This document shows, piece by piece, positions 24,131 through 36,885 of a stretch of 64,000 nucleotides of DNA. Origin of the DNA: Callipepla californica brunnescens (taxonomy: Eukaryota > Chordata > Aves > Galliformes > Odontophoridae). The notes beneath the pieces were generated by a model. It had not been told where the DNA came from, did not search any database, and saw only the letters and a list, made by a program, of their open reading frames with translations. The stretch covers positions 1,025,001 through 1,089,000 of the forward strand of contig JALIRH010000074.1 in NCBI GenBank assembly GCA_023055505.1, in the 5' to 3' direction. Both the position numbers and the translations under genes were made by a program. Positions within the stretch are counted from its first letter, which is position 1, and each line of letters opens with the position of its first letter.

Positions 24131-27100
24131 GGAAAAAAGTTGAATATTGCTGGTGGCAGTTCCATAACAGAAACCATTTGAGATGCTGTTATGGTGGAAA
24201 AAGTGAACAAGGTGCTAGAAGGCGTAAGAAATGGGACATTAAAAATGAATTACTGAACTCAGGCTTCATTGTGTAGAGACAGAGTATAGGATAAAGCACA
24301 ATATTATGGGTAAGTTTGCCGAGCTAACAAAGTCTGATCTGTGGTGACAATTTCCTGTTTTCTTTTATCTTTATCCTGTTCATACATCATCTACTCACAA
24401 AGATACTCTGAACCTTAAAAGAAATAGTATAGGTTGATATGGCTATAGTTTCCAGAGGGCTTCAAGTCTTCCTTATGATGGCTCAGTAACCAGCATACTA
24501 CTGGTGAAAACCTATTTCACATCAATTTTCCTTACTTTGGCAGTAAGTTAAATTTTGCATCAAAACGACATAAATTAACAATCTCAGTTTTGTATTTAGA
24601 CTGTGAAATCTTCAATGTTTTTAACATGGATTTCAGAATTCAAACATTACCGAAATAATTCCTCACATTGAGGCTCTTAAGAGACCTATAAATTATTCTT
24701 GCATAGAAGAGAAGTCACCCGAGAATAACCTAAATGAAGTTAACATAGATTTTAAAAATTATTCTTGCAGAAGAACAGGGAGTGGTGAGAATAGATGAGC
24801 AGATGGGAAAGAGAGAAAGAAGAGAGAGAAGAAAAGGCTAATTAGGTAATTGAGGCTAAGAGGCTATTAGAGCTGACCCAGTGGTCTACTGGTAATGCAG
24901 TCCAGGGACTTGAATTTGGGATTGAGGTTGATCTCTTGTTCCCAGGGCCACACATGCTCCAAACGTTGCAGGGACTTGATTTTGTAGTCTGTATTATTCT
25001 ATAAATATATATTTTCCGGTCAATATAATCTGGAGGGACTGTAATTCAGGGTGTAGTTGAAACAAGAAAAAATATGGGGATAAAATGCTGAATTTGATCA
25101 TGAAGATACTGAAATACTATGCTGATGGCTAAACTGTTTAGTGAAATTCTTCAGTATTCCTTTGAACTTATGTCAGAAGAAAATCTAATTGAAATAAATA
25201 TATTTTGAATAGGTCTGAATGAGCATAAACTGTTGCTCACTGAATAGCCTTAAAAAAAATTATTATACACAGTTCTCTCAAGAATATATATATTTTCTTA
25301 CAGATAGTGGATCAGGGAAAGGCTGAAAAGGTCATTTATTTCTAAGTCATTCCAGTAACCTGTTTCTGGCCAATTTGAAGCTGGTTTGCCGGAGGTGTAC
25401 TGGTCTTGTCTTCTTCCTTCAGTTTGCTGACCTATTTTCATTTCTGATCTACAAGTGATGCTTTTTTTTTTTTTTTCCTTTTAATGTTTTTGTTTCTCTT
25501 TGATGTTGGTATATTCATATTGTCTTCCGAAGTTGTCAGTAGACCTGTTTTTTTATGGCCAGACAGTCTGGTGTAGGTCATAGCTAGGACAATTACTGCC
25601 ATGTAGTTTTCAGATTTATATGCTGAGGTGAAGCATTTCTTGTCCTCACCTTTTCTAGTACAACATTATTCATGTTGACTTAATTCTTTTAAACCTCTCT
25701 ACTTCTTGAGCAATGTTTGTGGCTATTCTTTTTGAATTGCTTCTGAAATAGTTCTTTTTTTTCATTTCCAATCTACAAACTCTGAAACTGCAGTGGTATA
25801 GCATTTGGAGATGGTTTTTTCCCTCTTTCCATACTTTATCCAGTACTTCTTAATTTTTTTCTGTAGTTTGTGTCTTTTAAACTATTTTAAATGTGTGTTT
25901 AAAATATCAGCACCATTCATTATCCCTGTGGCTTAAAGCAGTTTCTGTAGAATAATTGCAGTATTTGAACCAGTGGTTCTGAGGAAAGTCACTGCAGTGT
26001 GATCTTTAGCAAGAAGACAGGATAAACAAAAGATGGAAGAGGGATTATCGCTTTGGTTATGATGTGGGCAGAAGGGAGGAAAGAAGGAAATCTGCTGCTT
26101 TTCCATTGGGAGCCCCACTTGTACCTGTTTCTGGTAAGACTTTTGATTTTGCTGGGAACTGACTGCTTCCCTCAGATATAATGAAATGTTTTGTCTGAAC
26201 AGGGCCCTGTGCCAAGTCTGTACTTCAGTGGGCAAGTTTTTATTTAGGGGAGATAGACCTATAAGTGATGGGCAACACTGAAGGGAACCTCCAAAAAAAT
26301 GTGTTAAGGTTTGCAGAGCCTGAAACAGTAACTCTATCAGAGTCACCCTGCCTTACTTGAAGCAGTTGAAAAGAGTCATTCAGTTGTTCTTGAAAGATTA
26401 TTTCTTGTCAGGTCATAATTTTGCAGCTTTCCCATTTATAATGTTGTGCTTGTTTTAGTAAGTCAAAGGGTGATTTCATTTTTGGCAGAACCCAAAAACA
26501 GGTTTTCAGCATTGCTTTATATCTCATGATGGTCATCAGCTAGCAGGAGCTCACTTGCTGACCCTTCTGCACTGCTTCATTATGCTTCCCACAAGGTACA
26601 CACTTTCCTCAGCCATTATTTGTCACTTTTAAGAATAATGACTTGTGCTGTTTCTCTCTGGTTTTATGTAGAATAGTTTCATTATGTTTTTTGTTACTGA
26701 TATTATCATGGGACCTAGAAGACTGGCCCATGGGCAGGGAATAAATTTATGTGAGGTATTCCACAAACACAGGACAAAGGACGTTTCCCACTACTACTTT
26801 CTATATATTGTTTCTCTTCACTGAATTTTACTTAACACTGCACTGTGCTGAAAATACAGTTCTGTTAAAAATCCATCTTAACAAGTTCCCCTTGAATGTA
26901 TCTAAATGTGTATGAAATATGGGGAATTATTCTTACAAGATTTTCTCACATGAGTCTGTTTCTCAGTTTTGACTTTCATATTCTAAATGATGTATTTACT
27001 ACGAATGTTTAAAATGCAGATATTCTTCTCCCTCCAAAAATAATTAAATGTGCCTTCTTATTGTGGTCACTTAATTAAATAAGCTTAAGAAAAAAAAGAC

Positions 27101-28999
27101 AGTGAAAACCTCAGTGTTTTCCACTTGAAGTTGTAAAGAATACATGCTTAGAAGTAATCTTGTAATCAATTTATTATTATTTGTATTATGTCTTTACTGT
27201 CTTTATTGAGGTCAATTATTTCAGTTAACATTAACCCTTGAATGCTTAATGGCAAGATTTCATGTTTTTTATGAAAGCCATTGATTTACACAATGTCTTA
27301 ATGAGAGGAAATGAGGTATCTGTATAGGTGAAAAAGCTTGAGTAGGTGGTGCAAGATGATAAAAATATTCTGAGAATATTCTGATAATTCTTAGCAAGAA
27401 TAAAAGCAGCACGTAGTTTGCAGTGTTTGAAACTGAGCTGTGCCAAAACCCATTCAGCTGTATGCAAAAAATATTTAACATCACCTGTCATTCACTGTCA
27501 CTCTAAGCTCTGTTAATCAAATACAAAATTATGTGCAAGAAAATAAATCAACCTATAAACTTATTTTGTTGAGAGTTCACTAGGAATTCTGAAAATAGTT
27601 GGCTCCATTTTAACAAGAATAAGCAGAAGGAAGGTAATGGCTTAGACCAACAGAAAAAAGGAGTTGTTAAGGCCTTCAGTTTGAAAGGTCTACAGTAGTT
27701 TGCAGTATATTTTTGTCTTCTTAATATTTTCTCCTGAGTTGGTTGGATTTATTGCAGTTAATGAAAGGGACATCTAGCTCCAAATACTATATCTGGTGTT
27801 TAGGGTGGAGTCAATAAGGTTACCGTGAGGTTAATACCTTAAGGTAATTTTCACAATCAGAATCCGGTTTTGTGTTTCAAATCTCTTTAAAATCTAGGCA
27901 CAATTTCCTTTGAGGCAATGACTCAGTCTACGCTCGTAAGAACAATATAAGAAAGATTAGAAATTTGAAAAATTGTTAAATTGCATCCCTATTTCTGGAA
28001 GTTTTTGGCAATTGAAAATTATCTCACAGTATTTCACCACAGCTAACACTGCACTGCAGATTCACTTGAGCATTTCCCTCCAAGTCCGAACACTGACATT
28101 TTCTTTTGACCATTGATCTTTTACAGCATCTGCAGCATTTTGTCTTTCCTCCCAAGATCATCATTCTACTTGGAAGCCTACTGACTGGGATATGTCTAAC
28201 CCAGTCCTGTATAGTCAAGGAACTGAATAAATACTTTGTGGCTGCTGAATTAAGAGCAGTTCAAAGACTATATAAACTGCTCATTAAAGTCATTGGGAAT
28301 TTTGCAGGGCAAGAACTCTCTTCTTTAGTCATGAAACATGGGAAAATGACCCTCAAAATGACCAAAGGGAAAAGACCCTTTGGTCTTTAATTAACAGCCC
28401 TATGTGTTCAAAACCTAAAAAAAGAATGGACTACACATTTTCCCCGTGTTTGTTCTGCAACAATTTGATTAGCTCTAAGATTTCAAAAGAAAACAACAGT
28501 AAAAAAACCCACATAAAATTTAGCTTTAACCTCAAAGCTGTAGGTAAGCTAGAGCTGAAATTATTTTCAGAATAGAAGTATTGTTAGGATATCAAGTTAT
28601 GCATAATGCTTCTTACTACTGCCCACTATAGTAGCAAAGGGTAAAATCCTGGGGCTTCTGGTGTTACAAGTATTTCACTATGACTGTGGAACAAAATTTG
28701 ATGTTAAACTAACAAATTTCATATCACTGCACTCTGCCAAAACAGAGTTCATGTCCTTACTCCAGACAGCAATGAAGAAAGCATATAGGAAGAGACAAGC
28801 ACGTGTACTTGCACACTTAAGAGTAACAAATCTGCTGGGCTGGGACAGTTTCCTTGTCAGATAAGACCGAGCAGTCTGAATTTGTTTCAAAATGATATAT
28901 AATACGAAACTTCATTTCTGTAAATGTATTTCTGAAGACAGACTGGAAATGAGTTGCTTACATGTAGTGCTCTGTGGCTGTACTTGGAATTGGGGTGGT
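24131..28999. other. Intronic sequence, nothing firm
   Basis: AT-rich intron. A T run sits at 25462-25476. The patch at about 24875-24950 (CCAGTGGTCTACTGGTAATG) slightly resembles the head of a tRNA-derived SINE, too weak to call. Open frames up to 137 codons (25933-26346, minus) have no recognisable protein features. Confidence 0.5.
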
Positions 29000-29590
29000 T
29001 CTCCTTTAAGTAACTGTTCAGAAGCGAGGAAATTCAGGCAGTTGTGTATCAATTAGCAGAGTGCATTTCTTCGCGTGAGCTGCCTGGAAATGCAAAATGA
29101 CAAATCTGAGTATTAAGCTTTCCGCTATCGTTTTGCTTTCCTACCTCTAACTACAAATCAACTTCATTGTGACTTACAGTGTAGGAAGTTGGTGCATTTC
29201 TGCAGATCCACGATAAGATATTTTTCTCTGGTAAGAAATGCAGTTACACTCTGCAGTCTGGATCTGTCCCTGCCAGGCCCACATGCATTAGTATTCCACT
29301 GGCAGCTGCCTTTAGGTAGGAATATTGTTTTTGTCCATAACCAGAGGGAACAATCAGACTAAGCCGTTCCCCGGCTATAAACCAGCCAAAGTAATTGGGT
29401 TTAATTTTAATTTTTGTAATAGCTTTAAATTAATAGGAGCAGCTGCTGCCACAGTGTGTGGGTGTCCTTTTCCAGAAGGCATAGAACAAAAAAGGGAAAG
29501 AGTAAACAATAGTGCGTCTAGGACACAAAGGTTAATTCAAGAGCTGAGCAATGTCTTTTTGTTATCAAAAACTCAGTTGGTGATATCTAG
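29000..29590. promoter_or_regulatory. Candidate conserved noncoding element (island C)
   Basis: A dense non-repetitive block with AAAGTAATTGGG, TTTAAATTAATAGGAGCAGC and CAGCTGCTGCC (homeobox cores beside an E-box). It has several balanced-composition stretches unlike nearby intron and no coding frame. It lies about 2.5 kb upstream of the AGBL4 exon. A regulatory role is inferred from sequence character alone. Confidence 0.28.
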
Positions 29591-29597
29591 CACTATG

Positions 29598-29656
29598 TCT
29601 CTTTTCTTTCTTTTTCTCTTCTCCCCCCCACCGCCACCTTTTTTTTTTTTTTCCCT
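29598..29656 (+). repeat. Polypyrimidine tract
   Basis: C/T-rich low-complexity run with CCCCCCACCGCCACC followed by a T run. Confidence 0.8.
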
Positions 29657-29753
29657 TTAATTCCCTGATAAGATCTCAATCTGATTAGGCTCCGGTGTGT
29701 AAAGATGTGCTGTTGGTATCTAAACACTAACTCTCTTTCTCTATATGACTCAC

Positions 29754-29809
29754 AAATAGATTAGCAGTGACAAAGTGCTAGGAGAGATAAAAATAGATTA
29801 GCAGTGACA
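29754..29809 (+). repeat. Exact 19-bp direct repeat, period 37
   Basis: AAATAGATTAGCAGTGACA occurs at 29754-29772 and again at 29791-29809. The 18-bp spacer contains AAGTGCTAGGAGAGAT. The exact match suggests a recent local duplication or a preserved pair of binding sites. Confidence 0.9.
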
Positions 29810-31562
29810 GGGGTACTATTATAATTATTTTTTGAAGATATGGCTTGAATTAAGAGTTTGGGCACTTCCTGCTCTGAGAGGGTGAATTTAAACCTAGGAA
29901 CTGAGCATGCTTTCTGCTGTTGTGTCAGACACCAGATAGTGAAATGTCAATACCAGATGTCCTAGACATCAAGATTAGCCATAATAGCCAAATGCAGCCA
30001 TAAAGTGATGTGTCAAAGTGGATAATAAAACAGATGCTTGGCTTCTATAATGAAGGAGAGAGGGAACTAAATATCAAAAGTGCCTTTAATATATTAACAA
30101 AGTTGTCTTCAACTTGCTTAAAAGTAGAAAGTTATTGAACCAAGGAGAACTACGTGTCATTTAAACATTAACTATCAGCAGATGAATTTCAATTAGCATT
30201 AGCCTTTCTAAAATCTTGACTTTCCTCCTATTGGTCTCATTTTACATGAATTTTTTATTGCATAAAGTGAGGCTTGTCCTTTATTATTTCTCCCATGTTA
30301 ATTTTGAAACAAATAAAGTTCAACAACTTAGCAACATACTGTTTAAACTTGCATCACATTTTGAGGACTGGGAGCTAGAATACATTTACCCAGTGCCATA
30401 TCATCTGCTTGATTTGAGATCAAATGAGGGATGTCCTATAGCACTCCAGAGTAAGGGTGAATGATAGAAAAATGTTAAGATACTGGAGAAACCTATTAGG
30501 TTAGGGCACTGCATGCACACAGCTGGTGGCATTTTTTCCCCTACTTCTACTTTAAAAAAAATTGATTAGTTTTTTTTTCCTGTCTTTTGCATTTGTGGCT
30601 TAAAAAATCATTTTCAGATTTTAACAATAAACAAGCATCTTATTTAAAACCAAAAATTCTAAAGGAAATTCCTTGAAGCCCAGAAAGTTCAAGAAGCAGA
30701 GTAATAAAAATGGCAAATAAATTCTTATTTCAAGTCTAATTGACTGCATCTGACTTTTTATTGTACTTTTTCAAGAACATCTCCGTTCCTTTCTGTTTCT
30801 CTTTGTAGCTCCTGAATCTTGCTGATCAGATTCCTTAACTGCTGCTAACTGGCAAGCATACTTCTGCATAATGAGAGGCTTTTGTCCTCTATTCCATATT
30901 AGCGGTGAAAGGCCATAACTGATGCTCTGCAGTAGTCCAGTTTCTCGGAACTATTACAATGAGATGCATTACTACTGCTGTCTGTAAATCTTATTACGTT
31001 TTCCCTCACTGTGATCCTAGTTTAGTTGAGATCTGCTGTAATCATTAGATGAGACCCGTTTATAATGTTCTGTAATTGAATCAGTTAGAGTCTGCAGGAC
31101 CATAGTGTTTTGTTGCCAAACAGGACTGGTAAGTTAGTTACATCAAATTGCAAGCAAATGGCATGACTAGAGAATCTCCTGCCTAAATAAAGGTGGAAAA
31201 TCCATCTATATAATGAGGGGCACAAATAGAAATATTGGACACCTCTGGTTCATAAGAGTCGGTGTTTGGTGCACCTCTGAAAGATTATTCATTACCTTTG
31301 AGAAATAAAAGAATAACTGAAGTTGGGTGAAAGATGACAGGCAGACATTTTTTATTCTTTATACAGATAGCAGCTTAATAGCAATGACATAAATGTCCCT
31401 GCTGTAATTATTTACCATCATGTATATTAATTTTTATCATGTCAGCACTATAAGCCAGAACTCTCAAGGAGGGCAGCAATTCAATTTGGAACATGACCAA
31501 ACACCCCTTTCTCCTTCACTTTCTAATGTAGGACCAGGTTATTTTCCCAAACCAGAGGTGTT

Positions 31563-31599
31563 GTTTTTTTTTTTGTTTGTTTGTTTGTTTTTTGTTTTC
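31563..31599 (+). repeat. T-rich (TTTG)n microsatellite
   Basis: A T run followed by four TTTG units and further T/G, about 560 bp upstream of the splice acceptor. Confidence 0.85.
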
Positions 31600-32134
31600 C
31601 CGTAACAATTTCTCTCTTCTTCCATTCATTGGTGAGGTGCTTAAACTTCACCTGACTACTAAGAAGGGTAGTTTATATGTGTATATCAGACATATATTAT
31701 ACTATTCAATACTACATAGTGAAATTCTTTCACTAATTATGCCTTGCCCGGACAAACTAGTGCTGTTTCAAAGGGTTTAGCTATACTCCAGCCAGCAATT
31801 GGCTGAAGACTGTGCAGTGTTATGAGATTGCACCAGCTTGATAGCAAAGGAGTATGAGTTGAACTGCCTGTGCTTCTATATCACTTCCTTGGAGTTGGTT
31901 TGTCTGGCTATGCGTAGATCTCTCCTGCTATAGTGGCCCCATAAACTCAGACCTGGCATAACAGCCATGCCTAGCACAGGCCTCAGCGTGGGAGCTGTGT
32001 GCATGAGTGCTTTGAAATACAGGCTCTAGGATCTGCATGGTTTAAATCAATTCATTTCATTTACTTGAGAGAAGATAGGAATATCTCATAGCTTTTTAGT
32101 TTAGATTTTTTATTAACACAAACATGTTGATTTA

Positions 32135-32157
32135 TGTATGTTGCTGTTATTTTTTAG
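32135..32157 (+). promoter_or_regulatory. AGBL4: 3' splice site of the AGBL4 exon
   Basis: A pyrimidine-rich tract (TTGCTGTTATTTTTTAG) ends in AG at 32156-32157, directly before the coding frame. The AG fixes the exon start because the next base completes the Trp codon expected in the family. Confidence 0.85.
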
Positions 32158-32374
32158 GCAAAGAATACCCTCCAAAAACGTGTATTACTATCGCTGTCCG
32201 GACCACAGGAAGAACTATGTCATGTCATTTGCATTTTGCTTTGACCGTGAGAATGACACGTATCAATTTGCTTACTGCTACCCTTACACCTATACTCGCC
32301 TCCAGCACTATCTTGACAGTCTACAGAGGAGGAACATGGACTACTTTTGCAGAGAACTGCTAGGACTCAGCGTG
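32158..32374 (+). CDS. AGBL4: AGBL4 (CCP6) internal exon, partial CDS
   Basis: This internal exon encodes 72 residues of cytosolic carboxypeptidase 6, an M14-family zinc carboxypeptidase. The family removes glutamates from polyglutamylated tubulin and other proteins in the cytosol and on microtubules. The first base completes a split codon, Trp in the family (TG|G). Translation then runs from QRIPSKNVYYYRCP through FAYCYPYTYTRLQHYL to LLGLSV, ending on a complete codon. These stretches are hallmarks of CCP6, roughly residues 125-200 of about 500. They cover the end of the N-terminal beta-sandwich domain and the linker to the peptidase domain, so no zinc-binding residue falls in this exon. Upstream is TTATTTTTTAG and downstream is GTAAGT, both strong splice sites. 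The reading frame is open throughout. Compared with the mammalian protein as I remember it, this exon has Ser in RIPSK, Leu in YTRL, and Cys in DYFC. No other exon of the gene is visible here. Confidence 0.95.
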
Positions 32375-32380
32375 GTAAGT
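32375..32380 (+). promoter_or_regulatory. AGBL4: 5' splice site of the AGBL4 exon
   Basis: GTAAGT directly follows the last full codon (GTG) of the exon. It matches the U1 consensus closely and leaves the next exon to begin in phase 0, which fits the QQR continuation known for the family. Confidence 0.9.
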
Positions 32381-35300
32381 AATAGGCATGTTTGCCAACG
32401 AGCAGGCCTCATTATGGATGCCTACCCTTAAATGCTTACAGAGAATAATTCATCATCCCTGCTAAAGTTGATGTGCACACATATTTGTTTTACTGCTGTC
32501 AGTGACACATAGAGTAGCTTTACCCACATGGTGAAATACAGACAAATGCTAATTTAATTTCATGTAAACTATTTCCTTGTAATATGCAAGTCAATGCTAA
32601 AATTCCCATGTAGGATCAATTGACCTCTAAAGGATGGAACTGAAACAGCTTCATTGAAGAAATGTGATTTTTGGAGTATTCTGTCCATTTGTCTTTATTG
32701 AAAAAGCTTTTCTATTCAGAAGGAAATAAGCATCTTTGGAACCAGAATATAGCCTTTTCTTGGTAAAGTAATGCAAAAAAAATTTGAAAGTAACTTATTT
32801 TATTTAGTCTTGAGTATGTCTGCTTTTGTAGATTTAACTGAAAGAGGTTTAGTGTTCTCAAAATATAGATTGTAGTGGCCACACGAAAACGAAATATGAC
32901 AGTTCTGGTGCAGGAAGGAAGTTCAATGGTAAGAGTGAACTGCTTAATTTGCTACAATCTTTCTCTGAAATATTTCCTGTTCTGAAGATTTGGAAATCAT
33001 GACACAGCCAGCCACTGCCATGTCAATTCAGAAATCATCAGGTTGGGAAAAGAAATTGCTGATTTTTTGTCCCTTTTGCTTTCTCAGACAGTGCACTTGT
33101 TCCACAGTCTTAATCTCTTCTCTGAGATTTGATTTGGTCCAAACTTGCAGTGTATATGTGTGTGTCAGAAAAGGAAAGCTGCAGTTCTTATGAAGGCTGC
33201 TGATCCTGGCAACTTGAGCTGTAATAAGAGTAACAGCATATAATGTGAAAATGAGAAAAAAATCATATGAGTAACCTGCACTGGAATAAACAGCTTCCAC
33301 CAACAGCTTAGGGCAGGCCTTTCCTTACATGGCATAAAACTTGCTGGTCAACCTCCAGAGAAGACCAAAAACAAAATTAACAAACAACTTTTGTTCTTAA
33401 CCCTTTTGTCTATTAAGCACAGTTCTTGCTCTAAAGATCACTGTTACGTATCTACAAACTGACATTAATTATTAAACATTCCAATTAGGGGGACAAACAA
33501 TTATAAAGGCATGGGGAATTTTTTTTTAATTAAAAAAAATAGAAGCAAAATCTTCAGAGGGTGGGAAGAAGGAGAGCTATCATTTTAATGTGTGTAGGGT
33601 TTTCCTCATTAATCTTGGGGGACAGAGCTATCATTAATTCTATAATGAAACTGAATTTGTTTCCTTTCACTCTGAAAATAGTATATAAACAGTCACATTT
33701 GCATATTCATCAAAATTCTGATCTGACTGATTAAAACACTGAGATAGAAGGATTTGTCTTTTATCTGCGTTTTGACAGACAGAGCTAAACTCTTAAATCT
33801 TGTTAACATTGTGTTGCCAGTAGTTGCTAAATATTATTTTTCATATTTCAGCAAACTAAACAAACAGATGCCGTTCAAAACGTGGCAGGAAATGTGCTGT
33901 GTACAAGTCCTGATTTTATATCTATATGTACACACACAGTATGTTTTGCAGAAATTGATATGGTAACATTTTGCAGCTCACCATGCTGATATGTATAAAA
34001 AGCTTCTGATTCAGGCTCATGCTGTAATCTTTGTAACATTGCAATCTCAGAGCATTTCTGGCTTTTCTCCACACACAACTGTCCTAGAACAGCTTGGTAA
34101 TTTTATGTCTGTGCTGAGCTTGAATAGACAATTTCCATAAGTTCTCTGCAAGTTAAATATTTTAACATAGAGCTTTGTTGCTATCATACATCTTTAAATG
34201 GTGAAAAACAGCATCCTTCAGTCTTCACTGCACAGTACTTCATCAAAGCAGAAGCTGGGTGTACTTTAGAGAATTGCGTGCCATATAGGATAGATTTAGA
34301 GCTGAAAAAGAGCTCCATCCCCGTGCTGGCCCCTTACATAAGATAAGAGGATTCAGATTGGCATAACGAGGCCCTTAAAAGCTCTATTCCTGGCGAAGGG
34401 ATGATACCCCTGGTAGCACATGGTGAAAGGAATCTTAAAAGATGCCTTCTGAGGACAAACTCTGAAGTCCTCATGCTGGGTGTGGGAATGAATCAGGGTA
34501 GCATGTTAGGGGAAGGCTGTGGCATATCTTCTGAATGCCATACAGCCACTAATACCTTTTGTTTGTTCCAGCTGATTTTACAGCTCCCTTCATTAGTTTA
34601 ATGGTTTGGAACAATTTAAGTTCTCTGGATTATGAAGTTTTGAACAGTGCCTTTTGGAGTCAACAGAATCTTGCCACAGATCTTTGTGATTATTTTTTTT
34701 CTTTGTAGTGGAACAGTGAAATGCTAGTCACAAGAAATCATGCTTAGATGATTGCTCCTGAAGGCTTTCTGAGTGCACATTTTCCTGCATGTAATGTTTT
34801 CAAGGCAATCTAATTTCTAATCTAATTTCATATTTTCTCTAAAGAAAGTACTATGCCTCCATTAACTCCTTAAATGCTTTCACTAATTCTATGAAAATTG
34901 AAAGTGAAATATCAGTGTGGGACATGTAATTGTCATTAGGATGCAGAACGGCAAAGTGGTTCAGAGCCAAATGGCAAAGATTCCCATTGCCAGTGTGAAT
35001 GGATAACTTTGCTGTTCTGCTTCTGACCTTTTAATGTTTAAATGCTTTACTTCAGAGAGCTATCCCACATTCTGGATATGCCAAATGATCTCGAAAATAT
35101 TCTCCCCTGCAAGCTAAGTACGTTGGCCACCCAGGTGTCATTTAAAATGCTGTTTTCATTCTGCCATTGTTGCCTGTAGACAACTTCACACTTTGTATGG
35201 ATTGTCCCAGCAGATCATACGTTCAAAATCTGTAAGCACTCTAAAGAGACTGTGCAGTTCTTTTCTGTGATTATTACGGATGTGTCTGTCATCTTGACAG

Positions 35301-36744
35301 ATATTAGGCAACACTGTACAGCATATTATAATGAAAAATAATTCATTATTTTGTTTGAAAATATAAACATAAGCTCAAATTCTGGTTCTATACAATCTGT
35401 ATGTGTAAAGACTACTGCAGACTTGCAAAGTATTTCAGTATCGTTTGGACGTGGTGGTCTAAGTTAACTATTTATACTTGAAACGATTGATGAAACCTGT
35501 ACCTCTGCTAGCATTACACTATCACACATACTAAATTAAATAAGTATTGGTGAGACTGGCTCCTACAAATTGCCACTGGCTTGGGGATATTTCTATTGCT
35601 CACTCCAAAGACAGAAAAGATTAATTGTAGACAGATACTTCTTTTCATCCCATTAGGCAATGGTGCTACCAAATTATGCTTGAGGAGTATTGCAACTGCA
35701 CATAAAAACCACGAGCCTCAAAGGGATTTCCACAGCACACAGTCACTAGTATATGGAATTCTGTTAAATTAAATATTAAACATACATATTTTAAAACAAG
35801 AAGGCAATATGTCTAATGTAGAGCTCTGTAAGTGAGCCAATCTCTGAAGTCAGACATGAGATACTGAGTATAACAGATTGGAGCACAAGGTGCTTCATTC
35901 TGATGCTCCACCACTTCAGTGTATGCTTTTCATTTACATAAGTTACTTTTCATGATAAGAGTGACTCAGAATCAGACCCCAAGACTGTAAAACTGCATAG
36001 TCAATGTCACATTGCTGGTTTGCTGATCAAATACCCTTTATTTTCTGTCTAAACAACTGGGTTCCCGAGTAAAAATAGCTAATCAGTTCTACTGATATCT
36101 ACTGGTCTATTTTTAACTGCTCAGTTATGACTGCTTGAAAGCATGAAACAAAGAAAATAGACAATTTTTCTCAGGTTAAATTTCCCATTTCTGTGTACAG
36201 TGTTGGGTTATATAATAATGGTTTTATAAAAGAAAAGTATAGTCTTTGTCATAAAAAAAATAGGAGTCATAGGCTTCAGTGCGATGTATCATGTCTTGGA
36301 AATCATGTTGGTATATCAGATGCTGTACTTTTCAATGGGTCTCACTGCAGCTAGGTTGAAATGTCATCTAGATGCAATTTGTGGCAATTTATTTGGTCTG
36401 AAAAAGGACAAAGAAGTAATGCTAAAAAACAACACAACATAGACCTAACTTCTCATTTGCCTAGAATGTGAAAGTACACACACATATATTTAGGGCACAT
36501 ACTCTTTATTCAGTTATGTATCCATGTACTCAAATAGTACTGTTTTTCCATATTATTTGTAATATGCATGTTATCTGAAAACTCTAAATGAGATTTTAAG
36601 TATTTCTACAAATATTTTAGATGGGTTTGATTATCAGCAGAAGTAGAGTTGGGCCTAAAAATAACACCACAAAAACTTTTGGAGTTAAAACATGATCAAT
36701 AGTGAGTAATACCAGAGTGTGCTAATGTCAAAATTATATAAATC
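32381..36744. other. Intronic sequence, few features
   Basis: Unique-looking intron downstream of the exon. Notable only for an A/T palindromic run near 33518-33540 and the small inverted repeat TCTGTCA/TGACAGA at 35287-35303. A block at about 34285-34410 has denser composition but no readable function. Confidence 0.5.
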
Positions 36745-36885
36745 ACAGAATCACAGGAGTTGAAAGATACCTCTGGAAATAAACTTGGGCAACCCACATA
36801 AAAAGAAAACACAGAGCCTAGGTCTTGAACCCAGGAGCTTTTGGTACATGAGCCCTGCACTTCGTGAGTGCTGTAGCTGCTAGGC
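36745..36885 (-). repeat. CR1 tail plus tRNA-like SINE remnant
   Basis: CAGAATCACAGGAGTTGAAA near 36745 resembles the reverse complement of a CR1 3' end. Next to it, the minus strand of 36816-36885 reads like a tRNA-derived SINE head. It starts GCCTAGCAGCTACAGCACTC (A-box-like) and later has CCTGGGTTCAAGACC (B-box-like, 36819-36833). The cloverleaf does not close properly, so it is not a functional tRNA. It could be chance similarity. Confidence 0.35.

Larger units (their letters stand above)
1..32157 (+). other. AGBL4: AGBL4 intron upstream of the exon (partial)
   Basis: This is the 3' part of a very large intron; its 5' end lies outside the window. It is AT-rich with stops in all frames. 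It contains scattered LINE and mariner remnants, local duplications, poly(A)/poly(T) runs and several denser islands annotated separately. No other exon with a recognisable protein was found on either strand. Intron status follows from the strong acceptor at its right end and the known very large size of the gene. Confidence 0.85.

Noticed and set aside
24875..24960. tRNA-derived SINE on the plus strand
   Set aside because: The A-box-like stretch is weak and no clear B box follows at the right distance.
25933..26346. 137-codon open frame on the minus strand
   Set aside because: No recognisable domain, signal or splice context. Length is compatible with chance in 64 kb.
28106..28390. 94-codon open frame with a hydrophobic stretch
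   Set aside because: No family recognised, no poly(A) signal or splice context, and flanked by plain intron.
32124..32431. 79- and 97-codon frames over the AGBL4 exon as stand-alone genes
   Set aside because: The conserved protein begins exactly after a splice acceptor and ends at GTAAGT. The longer frames are intron read-through on either side, or the wrong frame.
36816..36885. Functional tRNA gene on the minus strand
   Set aside because: The T arm and acceptor stem compete for the same bases, and the anticodon arm has a 5-base loop. At most it is a SINE relic.
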